Positions 48,785-60,084 of a stretch of 64,000 nucleotides of DNA are shown here, one piece after another (position 1 is the stretch's first letter; each line of letters opens with the position of its first letter). Origin of the DNA: Epinephelus fuscoguttatus (lineage: Eukaryota > Chordata > Actinopteri > Perciformes > Serranidae); assembly GCF_011397635.1 (NCBI RefSeq), contig NC_064761.1, positions 29,615,643 to 29,679,642 on the forward strand. Direction: 5' to 3'. A program made the position numbers and the translations under genes. A model generated the notes under the pieces. The model did no database searches. It had not been told where the DNA came from and saw only the letters and a list, made by a program, of their open reading frames with translations.

Positions 48785-49315
48785 AGTCAGGTATGCACGT
48801 CATTATGTAGAAAATATGTTGGAACATTTTAGGTTTCAATGACACTGTGGTTAAGGTAGTGGTTAGGCATAAAAACCACTTGGTTATGGTTTGGAAATGA
48901 TCGTGTTTTGGCTTGAAATACCCACTTTCGGTGGCTGAATTTTTGCTGGAAACGCAGCAATGTCAATGCCAAAACAACCATTTTTTGTAACACTCTCTCC
49001 ACTGGATAAGCAGCAACAGGTTGCTACAAAACACCCATATTCAGTGCCAAGAGCAACTGGAAATACAGCAATGATTCGGCAAAAGTTTCTGTTGTTTTCG
49101 TCTCAAAACAGTGGTCTGCAGGGGTCTGCAGCTTGGCCGCCATCTAGGCTGGGTGATACACCATCCACCGTTCCCTCCACCTCCAGATGACAAAGTCAGT
49201 TCATACACGTCACTAAATGTTGATATGCTATGTATGAAATATGTATATGTAATATATTCTGGGTTTGCCAAAATTTACAATGACAATATTTTCTCCTGGC
49301 AACTGGGCTTGATTT
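48785..49315 (+). repeat. Dispersed repeat family R2, copy 2
   Basis: Parallel to 12825-13335 in the same orientation. It shares AAAAACCACTTGG, CGTGTTTTGGCTTGAAATAC, GTCTCAAAACAGTGGTC, CCCTCCACCTCCAGATGACA and TTTTCTCCTGGCAACTGGGC. No coding capacity. Confidence 0.65.
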
Positions 49316-49527
49316 TTAAACAACAGTTTACACCAGCATATCTGTTGGTGAATGGAAACGTGCCGTGCGCACATGAGCTGCAGTGTGGATGAATGTGTCT
49401 TTGTGAGTGTGTGTTATTGTACAGAGTCTGGGAAGGTTTTTCTTCACTCTTTTGACCTCCCGTGCCTCACTGTTGTTTTGCGGTGGCATCAGTAGCACGT
49501 GCATCATGTAGAAGTGTATCTTATGTC

Positions 49528-49560
49528 TCACACACACACACACACACACACATACACACA
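49528..49560. repeat. (CA)n microsatellite
   Basis: CA dinucleotides with one TA interruption near the right end. Confidence 0.9.
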
Positions 49561-51515
49561 CTCCTTTTGTCGGCCTCTTCCACTCCAACTGGCCACCCCT
49601 GCTGTTTGCTTAGTGTTTGTCAAGTTTATGACTGCCATGTCTAATGCTCTGTGTTCCACATTAGAAAATGTGGATTCACCTTGGAGAACAAGAGGGAGAT
49701 CGGGGAGTATATAATGAGAAATGGACAGGAAGAGAAAAAGAGACGTGAAGATGGATAGAGTGAGTGAAGGAAGTGTTTCTAAAGGTTTGCTGAGTCCATG
49801 TCTTGTAGTGGAGTGACGGATGAGACAAGGGAGGGGAAAGAACAGATCAAGAAGGTAGGGTGGAAGTGAAAGGGGGAAACGACTACAGAAGAAGAGCAAA
49901 GGGATGAGAAGAGCAGGGTGATTTGGTGGGAAAGAGCAAGAGGGCATGTGGAGGCCACGCGAACCACAAAAAAAAAACATGGGTTGAAATGAAAAATTTG
50001 ATAAAGCCCTGCAGGCCAGCGGGGGCCAGATCGAGCGCGCAGGCGGGAGGGAGGGTTGGGGAAAGGGCTTTGGAGGGGCTATCGGGAGCAGCACATCTGC
50101 AAAAGCCATTAAGAAGTGTCTATGTATGCGGCGTGACGCTGTGTTTTCTCTGCCAGGCCCGGTTTGGGCCTGCGCAGCAAAACTGGGATCGGGTTTCGTC
50201 AGCGTGCAGTGGGGGGCCGTCTCCAGTTGACGCGTGATGATTTAGTCAGGTGTGAGCGTGCACTTTCCAATTTGCAGGGAAATAAATTAGAAGTGATTTT
50301 TTATGAGGCCTCTGTCCCAGGCTGTCTCGAGGCGCTCTCTCCCTCCCGCTGTGCACTGTCAGCCCAACTGATGTGTTTATAAAGAGTGCTGCAGTGGGAG
50401 CTGCCCCCACATAAACACACATATGCACACATGCACAGCTCAGGATACACAAAAACCCACATGTACATATAGACACGAGTAATGCAAACAATGGCGTGCA
50501 TGAAAAACGCACAGTCCTGAAGTTTGGCCATCATGAAGAGAGTGAGAATCCTAACTACCATTTAATTTTTGTGAACTGTTACCCTGCAACATAATCACTA
50601 AGCAATGAAAACAGATTAAAAGGGACAGGAAGACGAGGAACAACAACAGTAAAAACAACATCAGGAACAATAACCACAACCACAGCTAAAGAGAAACATC
50701 CTCCGTCTCGTCCTCTTTACAAGCAATTCCTGTGGCTGAGCTGTGTGTGCAGTAAGAGCATTTGGGCAGTGTTTCTCAAAAAAACACATAACCACGTAAA
50801 ATTCTTCCAGGTGCAGTAAAAGCTCTGGGTGATGTTTAAATAAAAACAGAGACACACAGGTGTGTTAGCAGCAGAGGACGCAGAGCAGAACAGATCCAGG
50901 CACAGATGATGGTTTTCTGAGGCGAGGGAAAAATGTTTGAGCTCCACTGGGGTCTAGAAGCCGGAAACCCAAATCCTAGCTGACCTCTGACCTCTGTTTG
51001 GTTCCCCTGCTACTGCTCCCACACATGTCTCCGGCTGCCTTTTTACTAAATGAGTGCCTGACTTGTCTTGTCTGGCTAACTCTCTTCATGCATGTTTTTT
51101 GTTTATCTCTGTCTCTCTGCCTGTCGCATTGACTGACTGTCTGTTAGCCTGCCTGGCTGTGAATGAGTGTGTGTCTTTGTCCGTCTTTTTACTGTCTGAC
51201 CTTTCCAAAGCTTAAATTAACAGCCTAAGCCATGCTTTGTTGGACCATTTAAATGACAGGTTACAGGTAATTACTAAATGAATGACTTTTTATTAATTCT
51301 CCACAAATAACACACTTTAAAGCAAACTGAATGCACCCAATAAATCTGTCAAAACTCTCCACTGCATGGACACACAGCTATGGGAAGTACAATGGGTCAA
51401 AGTTGAAACATGATGAGAAAATAGCCAGTACGAACGAAAGTTGTAAAAAAGCAATCATTACATCAAGAAAGGTCACCGTCCTCTGTTATGTAATACGGCG
51501 TGAATGTGTCTGCGC

Positions 51516-51516
<1 letters not shown>

Positions 51517-51561
<45 letters not shown>
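51517..51561. repeat. (TG)n microsatellite
   Basis: About 22 uninterrupted TG units. Confidence 0.95.
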
Positions 51562-51563
<2 letters not shown>

Positions 51564-52124
51564 TGATTTTAGTATTTGAGTATGTTGCTCAGATTTTTAG
51601 CATTTTAGAAACCGCTTAACTAAACTATCAGCAAAGTTGATTTTATAGTAATGGCACGACTATTTGCAATCCTGCAACAACAGAGATAAGACACACAGGT
51701 CAAGGTAAACTTTATAGTCCTTCAAGTTTATCTGCCAGTCATTTTAAAGATGACACACCTCAGTCAAAGAAAGATAACATTAGTACATGATGCACAGAGA
51801 ATTCAGCAACATCAGTAATACATAGCATGCACTCGGATGTTAAACAATAAACGTACAATATATTTATTCCTTAATTTACTGTCACAGCAGTTTGGACTCT
51901 CTTGGACCGTCTCTTGTGTGTACAAGGATATACTGTACCAAGCCTGTAACTGCCAGAGGGGATAGCGGTCATGGTCCACCCCCATTTCCAAAACGCTAAT
52001 TCTCTCCCTTTAATATGTAGTGTTAAAACTGACTGCAAAACTGAATGGATCTTCACTGAAGCAGAGATCTCAGAAGTTAATCACTCATAGGTCTGTTACA
52101 CAGGATTATTGATGCACATGTTCA

Positions 52125-52430
52125 ATGGACCGCACTTGTATAGCACTTTTCTAGTCTTCCAACTATCCAAAGCGCTTTTACACTACGTGTCACATTCACC
52201 CAGTCACACACTGGTGGCCAAGGCTACCACACGACATGCCACCTGCTACTCTGTAACCATTCACACGCACTCACACACCGATGGAACAGCCATCGGGAGC
52301 AATTTGGTGTTCCGTGTCTTGCCTAAGGATACTTTGACATGCGGACTGGAGGAGCTTGGGATTGACCTGCCAATCTTCCAATTAGTGGACGACCCACTAC
52401 CTCTGAGCCACAGCCGTCGTAAATATAAAC
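52125..52430 (+). repeat. Common teleost interspersed repeat
   Basis: It contains the ordered landmarks CTTGTATAGCACTTTTCTAG, CAAAGCGCTTTTACACTA, TCACATTCACCCAGTCACAC, GTGTCTTGCCTAAGGATACT, TTTGACATGCGGACTGGAGG and GACGACCCACTACCTCTGAG. This series is recognised from many fish genomes. The class (SINE or LINE tail) is uncertain. Confidence 0.65.
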
Positions 52431-52569
52431 CAGTCTGTTGAACATGGTCATGATTATGACAACAAGATAATCGAGATAACAGGATTATTGTATCGCATTC
52501 TGTTTCACAATGGTGGTCTCGTTTTCTTCTGTTATAAATCCAGCGCACCTCTTTCCTTTACAGCGGTGC

Positions 52570-52650
52570 ACTCACTGTCGCCAACTTGGGGACTTTCTCG
52601 CTAGATTTAGCGACTTGTCACACCCTCTAGTGACATAAATAAGCTCCTGC
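52570..52650 (+). repeat. Short dispersed-repeat fragment
   Basis: TGTCGCCAACTTGGGGACTT, TCGCTAGATTTAGCGACTTG and CCTCTAGTGACATAAATAAG form a recognisable fragment of a teleost repeat with GCGACTT cores. Confidence 0.5.
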
Positions 52651-53410
52651 CACTGTGAGCTCTCATTACGGTGCAAGGTGGAGCTCTCAGGTTGGCTGCT
52701 AACATTTTATTTAGGATGGCGTCACCTGAATGTGTCGATTAGCAGAACAGGACAAAAACAGACTGAAAGGCCTCCCACTGCAGATTCAGACTGTGCCTCA
52801 GTAATAGCTAATGCTACGGAGTGTTCAAAGCAGCAGGTATTAGACCATATTGCATATACTGTTTGTCATAGAGAATACCAAATTAAAGCATGTCAAAGTT
52901 CTTAAGCTCTCGTGTGCATTTTAGTCAGTCAGCAGTGCCTGCTCTTTATAGGTACAAGCTGCGGCACAGGAATTATCAACGAGTCAGAGTCTTATGATGG
53001 AACATTACATTACATTGTTGACATTTGCGTTATTTAGTTGTATTAATTTTTCTTTATTGACAATATGTCAGTATTTGAGTGCCTTAACCGTAGCAGTAAG
53101 AATTATGGCCAATGAGCCACCAAGTTTAAAGTTCAAGGAAATCCTATTTTTTAAGTAAATGCTGATATTTTCAAAGTCAGTGACAAATCATGCTAAATAC
53201 TTGTGATTTCAATATTGAACAGAATATTTGTGACAATGATTTCTGCCCCATAATTGAGCAGCCCTAACCTTGCAGTTGGCAGTTCTGAAACACAGATGCG
53301 CACTCCCTGTGGTGCGCGGTCCTTACAGCTGTGTGACCTGTGTGTGTGTTCTGTGTTTTACTGAACATTCAACTTATGCTATATGAGTGTGTGTGACAAG
53401 TGTGTGTGCA
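52651..53410. other. Spacer left of the nested transposons
   Basis: Nothing recognised apart from short GT tracts near 53341 and 53390-53408. Confidence 0.4.
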
Positions 53411-53420
53411 TTTGGATATA

Positions 53421-53591
53421 CAGTGCCCTCCAAAAGTATTGGAACAGTGAGGCCAATTCCTTTATTTTTGTTGTAGACTGAAAACATTTGGGTTTGACAT
53501 CAAAAGATGAATATGAGACAAGAGATCAACATTTCAGTTTTTATTTCCAGGTATTTACATCTGGATCTGATACACAACTTAGAAGATAGCA
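53421..53591 (+). repeat. Left inverted terminal repeat of the Tc1-like element
   Basis: 171 bp, the inverse of 54886-55056 with two mismatches: G/T after CAGTGAG and T/C in CAGTTTTTATT. Inner core repeat at 53623-53640. Confidence 0.95.
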
Positions 53592-53789
53592 CCTTTTGTT
53601 TGAACCCACCCATTTTTCATGAGAGCAAAAGTATTGGAACATGTGACTGACAGGTGTGTTTTGTTGCCCATGTGTCTCCCAATTACACTGATTATTCAAA
53701 CAATAAATAGCACTGAATGTCTGAGCTCAGTTTCAGATTGGGTAGGATAGGTTTTGCCTGTGCAGACTGCATTTAGAGGTGGAACCAAC

Positions 53790-54818
53790 ATGAAAACCAG
53801 AGAGCTGTCTATGGGTGAAAAAGAAGCAATTGTGAATCTGAGAGAAGATGGACAATCAATCAGAGCCATTGCACAAACATTGGCCATAGCCACTACAACC
53901 ATTTGGAATGTCCTGAAGAAGAAAGAAATCACTGGTGTACTAAGCAACAGACGTCAAACAGGTAGACCAAGGAAAACATCAGCAGTTGATGACAGAAACA
54001 TTGTGAGAGCTGTAAAGAAAGACCCTAAAACAACTGTTAGTGACATCAGCAACAACCTCCAGAGGGCAGGAGTGAAGGTATTACAATCTACTGTTCGCAG
54101 AAGACTTCATGAACAAAAGTATAGAGGCTACACCAGAAGATGCAAACCACTCATTAGCAAGAAGAATAGGAAGGCCAGGCTGGAATTTGCCAAAAGGTAC
54201 AGAGATGAGCCTCAGAAATTCTGGGAAAAAGTTTTATGGACTGATGAGACGAGGATTAACTTTTTCCAAAGTGATGGAAAGGCAAAAGTTTGGAGAAAGA
54301 AAGGATCTGTTCATGATCCCAAACATACAAGCTCATCTGTGAAACACGGTGGAGGTAATGTCATGGCTTGGGCTTGCATGGCTTCTTCTGGGACGGGCTC
54401 TTTCATCTTCATTGATGATGTAACACATGATGGCAGCAGCAAAATGAACTCAGAAGTCTACAGAAACATTTTGTCTGCTAATTTAAAGAAAGATGCAACC
54501 AAACTGATTGGGAGATCCTTCATCATGCAGCAAGATAACGACCCAAAACACACTGCCATAACAGCAGAGGAGTTCATCAGGGGCAAGAAGTGGAATGTTT
54601 TAGACTGGCCAAGTCAGTCTCCAGACTTAAACCCAATAGAGCATGCATTTTACCCGCTGAAGAGGAGACTGAAGGGAGTAACCCCCCAAAACAAACAACA
54701 ACTGAAAGAGGCTGCGGTGAAAGCCTGGAAAAGCATCACAAAAGAAGAATGCAAAAATTTGGTGATGTCAATGGGTCACAGGCTTGATGCACTAAATATT
54801 AAGTCTTATTCACTTTAA
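53790..54818 (+). CDS. Tc1-like transposase, intact
   Basis: A 342-residue transposase that would cut and paste the surrounding element by a DDE mechanism. The N-terminal half is a paired-like double helix-turn-helix DNA-binding region (about 1-110) separated by the GRPRK linker motif (58-62). The catalytic domain carries D152 (WTDETR), D249 (QQDNDPKHTA) and E284 (DLNPIEHAF), with 34 residues between the second Asp and the Glu, that is DD34E. A Gly-rich loop KHGGGNVMAW lies at 185-194. Length is normal for Tc1 (about 340) and there is no stop or frameshift. The start is the ATG at 53790; the frame extends 12 codons upstream only through a TTG. It is flanked by near-identical inverted repeats, so it could be active or only recently silenced. 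Confidence 0.95.
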   Translation: MKTRELSMGEKEAIVNLREDGQSIRAIAQTLAIATTTIWNVLKKKEITGVLSNRRQTGRPRKTSAVDDRNIVRAVKKDPKTTVSDISNNLQRAGVKVLQSTVRRRLHEQKYRGYTRRCKPLISKKNRKARLEFAKRYRDEPQKFWEKVLWTDETRINFFQSDGKAKVWRKKGSVHDPKHTSSSVKHGGGNVMAWACMASSGTGSFIFIDDVTHDGSSKMNSEVYRNILSANLKKDATKLIGRSFIMQQDNDPKHTAITAEEFIRGKKWNVLDWPSQSPDLNPIEHAFYPLKRRLKGVTPQNKQQLKEAAVKAWKSITKEECKNLVMSMGHRLDALNIKSYSL

Positions 54819-54885
54819 TCTATTTTAAGTTTATATGTTTCAATACTTTTGCTCACCTAAAAATTTTGTGTTCCGTTACAAATAA

Positions 54886-55056
54886 TGCTATCTTCTAAGT
54901 TGTGTATCAGATCCAGATGTAAATACCTGGAAATAAAAGCTGAAATGTTGATCTCTTGTCTCATATTCATCTTTTGATGTCAAACCCAAATGTTTTCAGT
55001 CTACAACAAAAATAAAGGAATTGGACTCACTGTTCCAATACTTTTGGAGGGCACTG
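54886..55056 (-). repeat. Right inverted terminal repeat of the Tc1-like element
   Basis: 171 bp, the inverse partner of 53421-53591. It ends GGAGGGCACTG next to the TA duplication. Confidence 0.95.
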
Positions 55057-55576
55057 TAGTGTCGTCACGATACCAAAATCTTTGTTTCGGTACCAATACC
55101 AATATGAACGTCTATACTTTTCTATACTCTTCGGTACTTTTCCTAAGGAAAAGTCCTTTTGGATACAAACCTTTAGAGCAATAAATAGTAGGGGTGTAAC
55201 GGTACCAAAAAAATCATGGTTCGGTCAGTACCTCGGTACGGACGTCACGGTTTGGTAACTCAAATGTCCCACCAAGTTCGTGTTGTCTCGTGTTGTCTCC
55301 CTTTGCGAGGCAGACTTTCTCTTGTCTTTTTCACATGTGCCAGCTGCAAATGTTGATACACATGTTGTCATACACACCACTTGTGCAGTCTGTGCTCCAA
55401 TAGGAACAAGAAAGGCGTTTGTGTGCATAATTGAGTAAAATAAATTAACTAAATTAATGAATTGAATCAATTTCAAAGTACCGGTATTTTCCAAATGCAG
55501 TATAGTACCGTTTGGAATACTCTAGTACCACGGTACTATTTTAGTACTGTTATACCGTGCAAACACTATTTGGATA

Positions 55577-57734
55577 CCAAACGGAGCTTTTACAGGCAGT
55601 CAGACCTCTATTCCCAGATCAGCATCACTGACCATTTGTACTTTATTGTAACGTGCTGACGGTTGTTTATTGCCCTTAAATAGCTGTGTGTGTGTTTTGT
55701 GTGTGTGTGTGTGTGTAATTTTTGCTTTCGGGCCCATGTCTGACTGTAGTGTACAGCCCTTAAAAGGGAGAATCTCAGTACAGGGTTGTGGCTGAAGCTG
55801 GATACGCTTCATCAAATCTTCTCCGTTCACGTGCAGCTGATGGCAGGCACTTTGGGGTTTGGAGCTTCATTCACTGCAGGCTGAAGAGTGAAATCTCATC
55901 TCATCAGCGCACCACAATGACATAAACTGAAAACACACTGCCTCATCCGATACCTCAATTGGAAAAACATCCAGTTTGAATGTCAAAGCAGAGGTATTTC
56001 AACTTGAGAGTGAAGCGTACATCAACAGACTGAAACAGTATGATGCAGTATCCATCGTGGTCAGTGGTAAAGTTGATGATATGTTGCGCTAAAATTTGAG
56101 AGTGTCCTTGTTACTCAGTGAATCTGATGTTTATTCTGTTGCTAATTATTACATCATTGTGACATGAAAGGTTGAATCAGGGTGCAGGTGTGGATTTACA
56201 GATTAAATAAGCATGTTGATAAATGTTAATCCAGTCCATTTGAAAAGCAGTATAACCCATTTTGATCACTCAATGCATCACTGGGCCAATTGAAGATAAT
56301 CATAATTATGCAATTATTGTGTCAAAGCAATTAGATACTGTTGTGAGAAAATGAGGTATTGCTTTCACACAGTAATTTCAGAGTAATCATTGTCATATGA
56401 GAATTTTGGTTTGTGAGAATCGTGGTGTTTTTGCCTCACCCTCCTTCTTGGCCTCACAGTACGATAAAAACGTTGTGGTTGGTTTTCTCTACTTGAAAAG
56501 GATGGGCTCTGGCATTTAAAATAAGTCCTAAGCATTTGCAAAGGGTTATAATACAAGTCGGTAGTTTATTTTACTAAAACCAATTTTAGCAGCCATGGAC
56601 ATTTACAATGGAACTTTGAACAGGAAGTCAGTACGCAGCCGTCATCTCCAGGAGAGTCGGTCTGAATTTGCCTAACCCGCCCGCACACAGCAGATGAACG
56701 AGAGAGATTGGGAACTTTTTACTGAGGGGTCAAAGTCTCCTTCCTTTACGAGTTGTTACAACATGAATGGGAGCACTGAGCAAGGGAGGGAGGGAGGAAC
56801 CAGGGAGGGAGGGAAGGAAGTGAATGGTGTAGTTTTTCTCGGCTATAGCGCCCCTGAGCGAGGTGAGAGGTGGGGGCCAGGGGCCACAGGCTGGGTGGTC
56901 AGCATGATCGGCGAACTGTGTGTGTTTATGTGTGTGTTAATGGCTGTGTGTGCATGTAAGAGAGTCAGAAAGAGAAAGGAGTTCCGTATGCTAAGTATCC
57001 AACTGTGGGAGTAATCAAAAGCATCTCATATTTCCCTCAAGGCCGTTTGATCTTTTTTTTTTCTCTCTATCCTTGTTTTTCAATCAGTTTTCTTTCCCTC
57101 AGACTACTGTTTCTATTCTTGTGTCATTGTTATTCCATGCAGAGCTTACACATGCACATTCTCTGAGGTTTCTCTCTTTATGGGCTGCAGAATGAGGTGT
57201 AGACCAAAATGACTACTCTAATCGAGTAGCCGCACGGGTCCTAAAACAACAGACTGCATTTAGCCAATATAACTCATTCCTCTTGACCATAAAATATCCA
57301 GGCTTAATAAAAAAAGCATCAAGTATTGAAAGCTTAAGTGTTTCACTTCATACTTGCTAAGAAAAGCGCAGCAAGCAGAGAGCTGTGTTCAGTTTAGAGA
57401 TGTAGGATGATGCCACTAAAGAAACAGTTTAACATTTTGATGATACAATATTATTGATGCAAAGTGAAAATACATTGTCATCTATAAGATACACCATGGT
57501 TTTGATATTCCCATGGCACATCTGCGTCACCATTTCCATACAAGCACACTTTCTTCCTAAACATTCAAACAGCGCTAACAGCCTAGCGCCCAGCAGATAA
57601 TGGCAGACTGTCAGAAAAAGACAATGAGGATATTTACTGATATCTTCTATTATTGATCGCAGGCCCCTGAGTTGAATCGAAATCATGACGTGGCAGTTGT
57701 TGTTGCCCAAAGAATTGATATGAACATAAAAACT
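55577..57734. other. Intergenic, nothing recognised
   Basis: A short GT tract lies at 55699-55716 and a G/A-rich patch at 56780-56820. No exon or repeat terminus was recognised. Confidence 0.4.
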
Positions 57735-58300
57735 TGTGACTTACACCCAAGCGTCAACTTCTGAGGCTAAAAAACGAAGCCAGTGTGGATGTGCCAATAA
57801 CTGCAGTTCATTGAATGGCCACTTGAGGCTGGCTCCAAAATAGGATAAATTCCCATAGACTCCCAAGTTAAAATACCCAACTTTAGCAGCAGAGATAGAC
57901 ATGTTTACAGCCTGGTACAAAAAGCGGTTTTGTTCCCTATAGCTAATTTCCCCGTTCATGACAATTGTACGGGGGGTGAATTTACATATAACGCACTTGT
58001 TTACATTTTATTGAGGCTTAAATTTGCACATATTCAAGGGCGGGGCCACTTAAGTGAAGTGTTGCCACAGTCAGAGTCAGATCAACCCCTTGCTCCTCCA
58101 CAGCTCCACCCTCTTGTCCAAATATTGTCACCTCTGGCTGCAAAAACCAAGATGGCAATGACCAAATTGCTGTCTGTGTTTGTACTCCTACTAATTTATC
58201 AACCACAAAAGTAACTTTACCTTTGTTACCCAGCATGGGCCTCTTAAACAACTCCAAAGCTTCTACAACCACATGTTCTGCACATAATATGTAGAAATGC
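57735..58300 (+). repeat. Common teleost interspersed repeat
   Basis: Ordered landmarks AAATTCCCATAGACTCCCAA, GACATGTTTACAGCCTGGTA, CCCTATAGCTAATTTCCCCG and TTCATGACAATTGTACGGGG match a widespread fish repeat, remembered from other genomes. The ends are not sharp. No coding capacity. Confidence 0.6.
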
Positions 58301-58391
58301 AAATTGAGACCATGTGATTAAACAAGTAGTACACCTATGTTTTGGAAGTATTTAATAATTTTTAATATCTAGCTTAAATCTGTCTGGGTTA

Positions 58392-58810
58392 AAGGCCCAG
58401 ACACAACAAACTGACATCAAGAACTAGTGGTGAGAAGGCCAACTGTTGCGTCACCTCACGCCGCCTGTGTCTCAGGCAAAAAGTTGCACTTGAACACACC
58501 GCAAAAAGTAAAGCCAATGGCCAACTAGCACGTTCTGCGCCTGCATTATTGAAAGTAACACTCCCAGCAGGTGATGGTAGCCTGTATTCATTTTTCAAAA
58601 ATGGGAATTGGAAGACCGACAGGATGGATTCAAGCTGCTAGTTAGCCAGTTAGCACATAAACAACACAACCTGATGTTTCAACATGCTGAATTTTCCCGA
58701 AAAAAAGTTGTCAAAGCTCAATTAGTGCCCAGGGTGGAGGACACACCACAAAAACAAGGACAACAAACGCTGACTGACAGCCGACCGTCAGCTTGGTGTT
58801 TCAGGGCCCT
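58392..58810. mobile_element. MITE with GGCCC(T/A)GACAC-type inverted termini
   Basis: The left end AAGGCCCAGACACAACAAAC and the reverse complement of the right end, AGGGCCCTGAAACACCAAGC, are inverted termini of about 18 bp. Sub-terminal CTGACATCAAG and CTGACGGTCGG are related. No convincing target duplication was found. No transposase frame. Confidence 0.65.
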
Positions 58811-60084
58811 AACAGTGACAAACAGAGTGACAGTTGACTGGTCCAATGTCAGCCCATTGGCAGGTCTGCATTATATATAAATTTCTTGTATGAAATGTCT
58901 GTATTCTCACTGCTTTCATTTTTAGAAACCATGATAATCTGATTGTGGGCTCTCTTTCTCTCCTTGCAACTGAAGTTACATCCAGTAACTACTATTTTTC
59001 TTTTGTGATTTTATTTTTTGTTCTGGCAACAAAGATTTTGCGGCTACGGCCAAATGTTACCAGTGCTGCATTCTCATAATCCATTCAGTCAGTTTTCAGT
59101 CATGCTGTTACATACAGCGTTCCTGCAGTCTTTGAGTCTTTGGTAATTCTTATTCAGGCTGTAGCAGCAGTGTGGGCAGCTCAAAGCCACATTCAAGAAC
59201 AGCTAGCTGTCATCAGAAGCTGCTAAACCTAAACACTGGCAGCCACAGACCCTGTTCCCTCTTACACTGTAACTGCACTCCTATCAGCTTCCCACACCAA
59301 CATTTAACAAGCACACATGTTCTCGCTCTTTCGGTATGACTCTCAGAAATATTTTTTCATATCTTCCCAGCCAGCTCTTTCTCTTATTCTGTCCACACCC
59401 CACGTCTTTGATCCTCTGACTCCTTTACTTCTTGTGCTGTCTCTCAAGCGGATATCTCTGTCAAATGCACACATGGTAAGTACTACATAAGTTAAACACA
59501 GTCAAAAGTGAAGCATTGTAAATTTATTAGGCTTTGATCCAGAGGGCTCATGTGTGACAAAATGTGTTTGCGAGGAGGGAAATCTAAACCTGGCAGGAGT
59601 AAGGGGATGGATCAACAAGATCAAGCGATGTGGGGCGAGAACATTCATTTCAGATGGCCCGGGCCGTGACAGAATTGGTCCTGCATGCTGTTTTCCACCG
59701 AGTGCCGGTGTCATGTTCGCAGGTTCCATGTGTTGTAAAGTCGGAGTGGTTTTGGCACGGGGGACGACGCCAGCTCCTGTTCTGAGGGCAAACCCCATCC
59801 TGCCTGATGCATGGTGGGCCGCAGAGCTCCACAGAGCCAGGCGAAAGGAGTGAAAGTGTTGACAACGCTGAAGCTGGAAACCCAACCCAACCCTGACACT
59901 GAATACTCAGTCTGCCACTTCATGTTCCCCTTCACAAACATCAACCCCTGCTGTAGCCGTCTGTCTTTCCCTGCTCGTTCTTTGTCTTTTTGTCTCTCGA
60001 GCTATTTATTTTATTTGCCTGTCTTTTTGCTCAAGTTTACAGTTTATATTGGTCATGATGTGTTCAGTTAGATGAAAAGAAATG
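58811..60084. other. Intergenic, one non-repetitive GC-rich patch
   Basis: Nothing recognised as coding. The interval 59520-59880 is GC-balanced, free of simple repeats and unlike its surroundings; it could be a conserved non-coding element. Confidence 0.4.

Larger units (their letters stand above)
49316..52100. other. Intergenic or intronic, with microsatellites and GC-rich patch
   Basis: It has a (CA)n tract at 49528-49560, a purine-rich stretch at 49660-49925 (whose antisense 193-codon frame is a bias artefact), a GC-rich non-repetitive patch at 50000-50240 and a (TG)n tract at 51517-51561. The GC patch with the following 50270-50400 could be a conserved non-coding element. Confidence 0.4.
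53421..55056 (+). mobile_element. Full-length Tc1/mariner-type transposon
   Basis: It is 1636 bp, bounded by TA target duplications (53419-53420 and 55057-55058) and inverted terminal repeats 53421-53591 and 54886-55056. These 171-bp arms begin CAGTGCCCTCCAAAAGTATT and differ at only two positions. Inner copies of the AGCAAAAGTATTGGAAC core at 53623-53640 and (inverted) 54838-54855 give the IR/DR layout of many fish Tc1 elements. It encodes one intact transposase frame. Confidence 0.95.
53411..55576. mobile_element. Nested insertion: hAT-like MITE split by a Tc1-like element
   Basis: The outer element starts with TA at 53419-53420, resumes at 55057 (TAGTGTCGTCACGATA) and ends at 55568 (CGTGCAAACACTA); its termini are inverted (TAGTGT..(T/G)CACG). 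Identical 8-bp TTTGGATA flanks it at 53411-53418 and 55569-55576, the hAT pattern. The Tc1-like element occupies 53421-55056, duplicating the outer element's own terminal TA. Without Tc1 the outer MITE is 512 bp. A second repeat start, GGGGTGTAACGGTACC near 55192, lies inside it, so the interior may be composite. Confidence 0.85.

Noticed and set aside
49528..50109. 193-codon minus-strand open frame
   Set aside because: It is the antisense of a purine-rich tract and a CA microsatellite; composition alone keeps it open.
53754..53789. Twelve-codon extension of the Tc1 transposase frame
   Set aside because: It begins with TTG; the first ATG is 53790 and gives the usual Tc1 length.
55191..55270. 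A third complete MITE starting GGGGTGTAACGGTACC
   Set aside because: Only a left-end-like segment was seen; no matching right end or target duplication, so it is kept as a possible internal part of the outer MITE.
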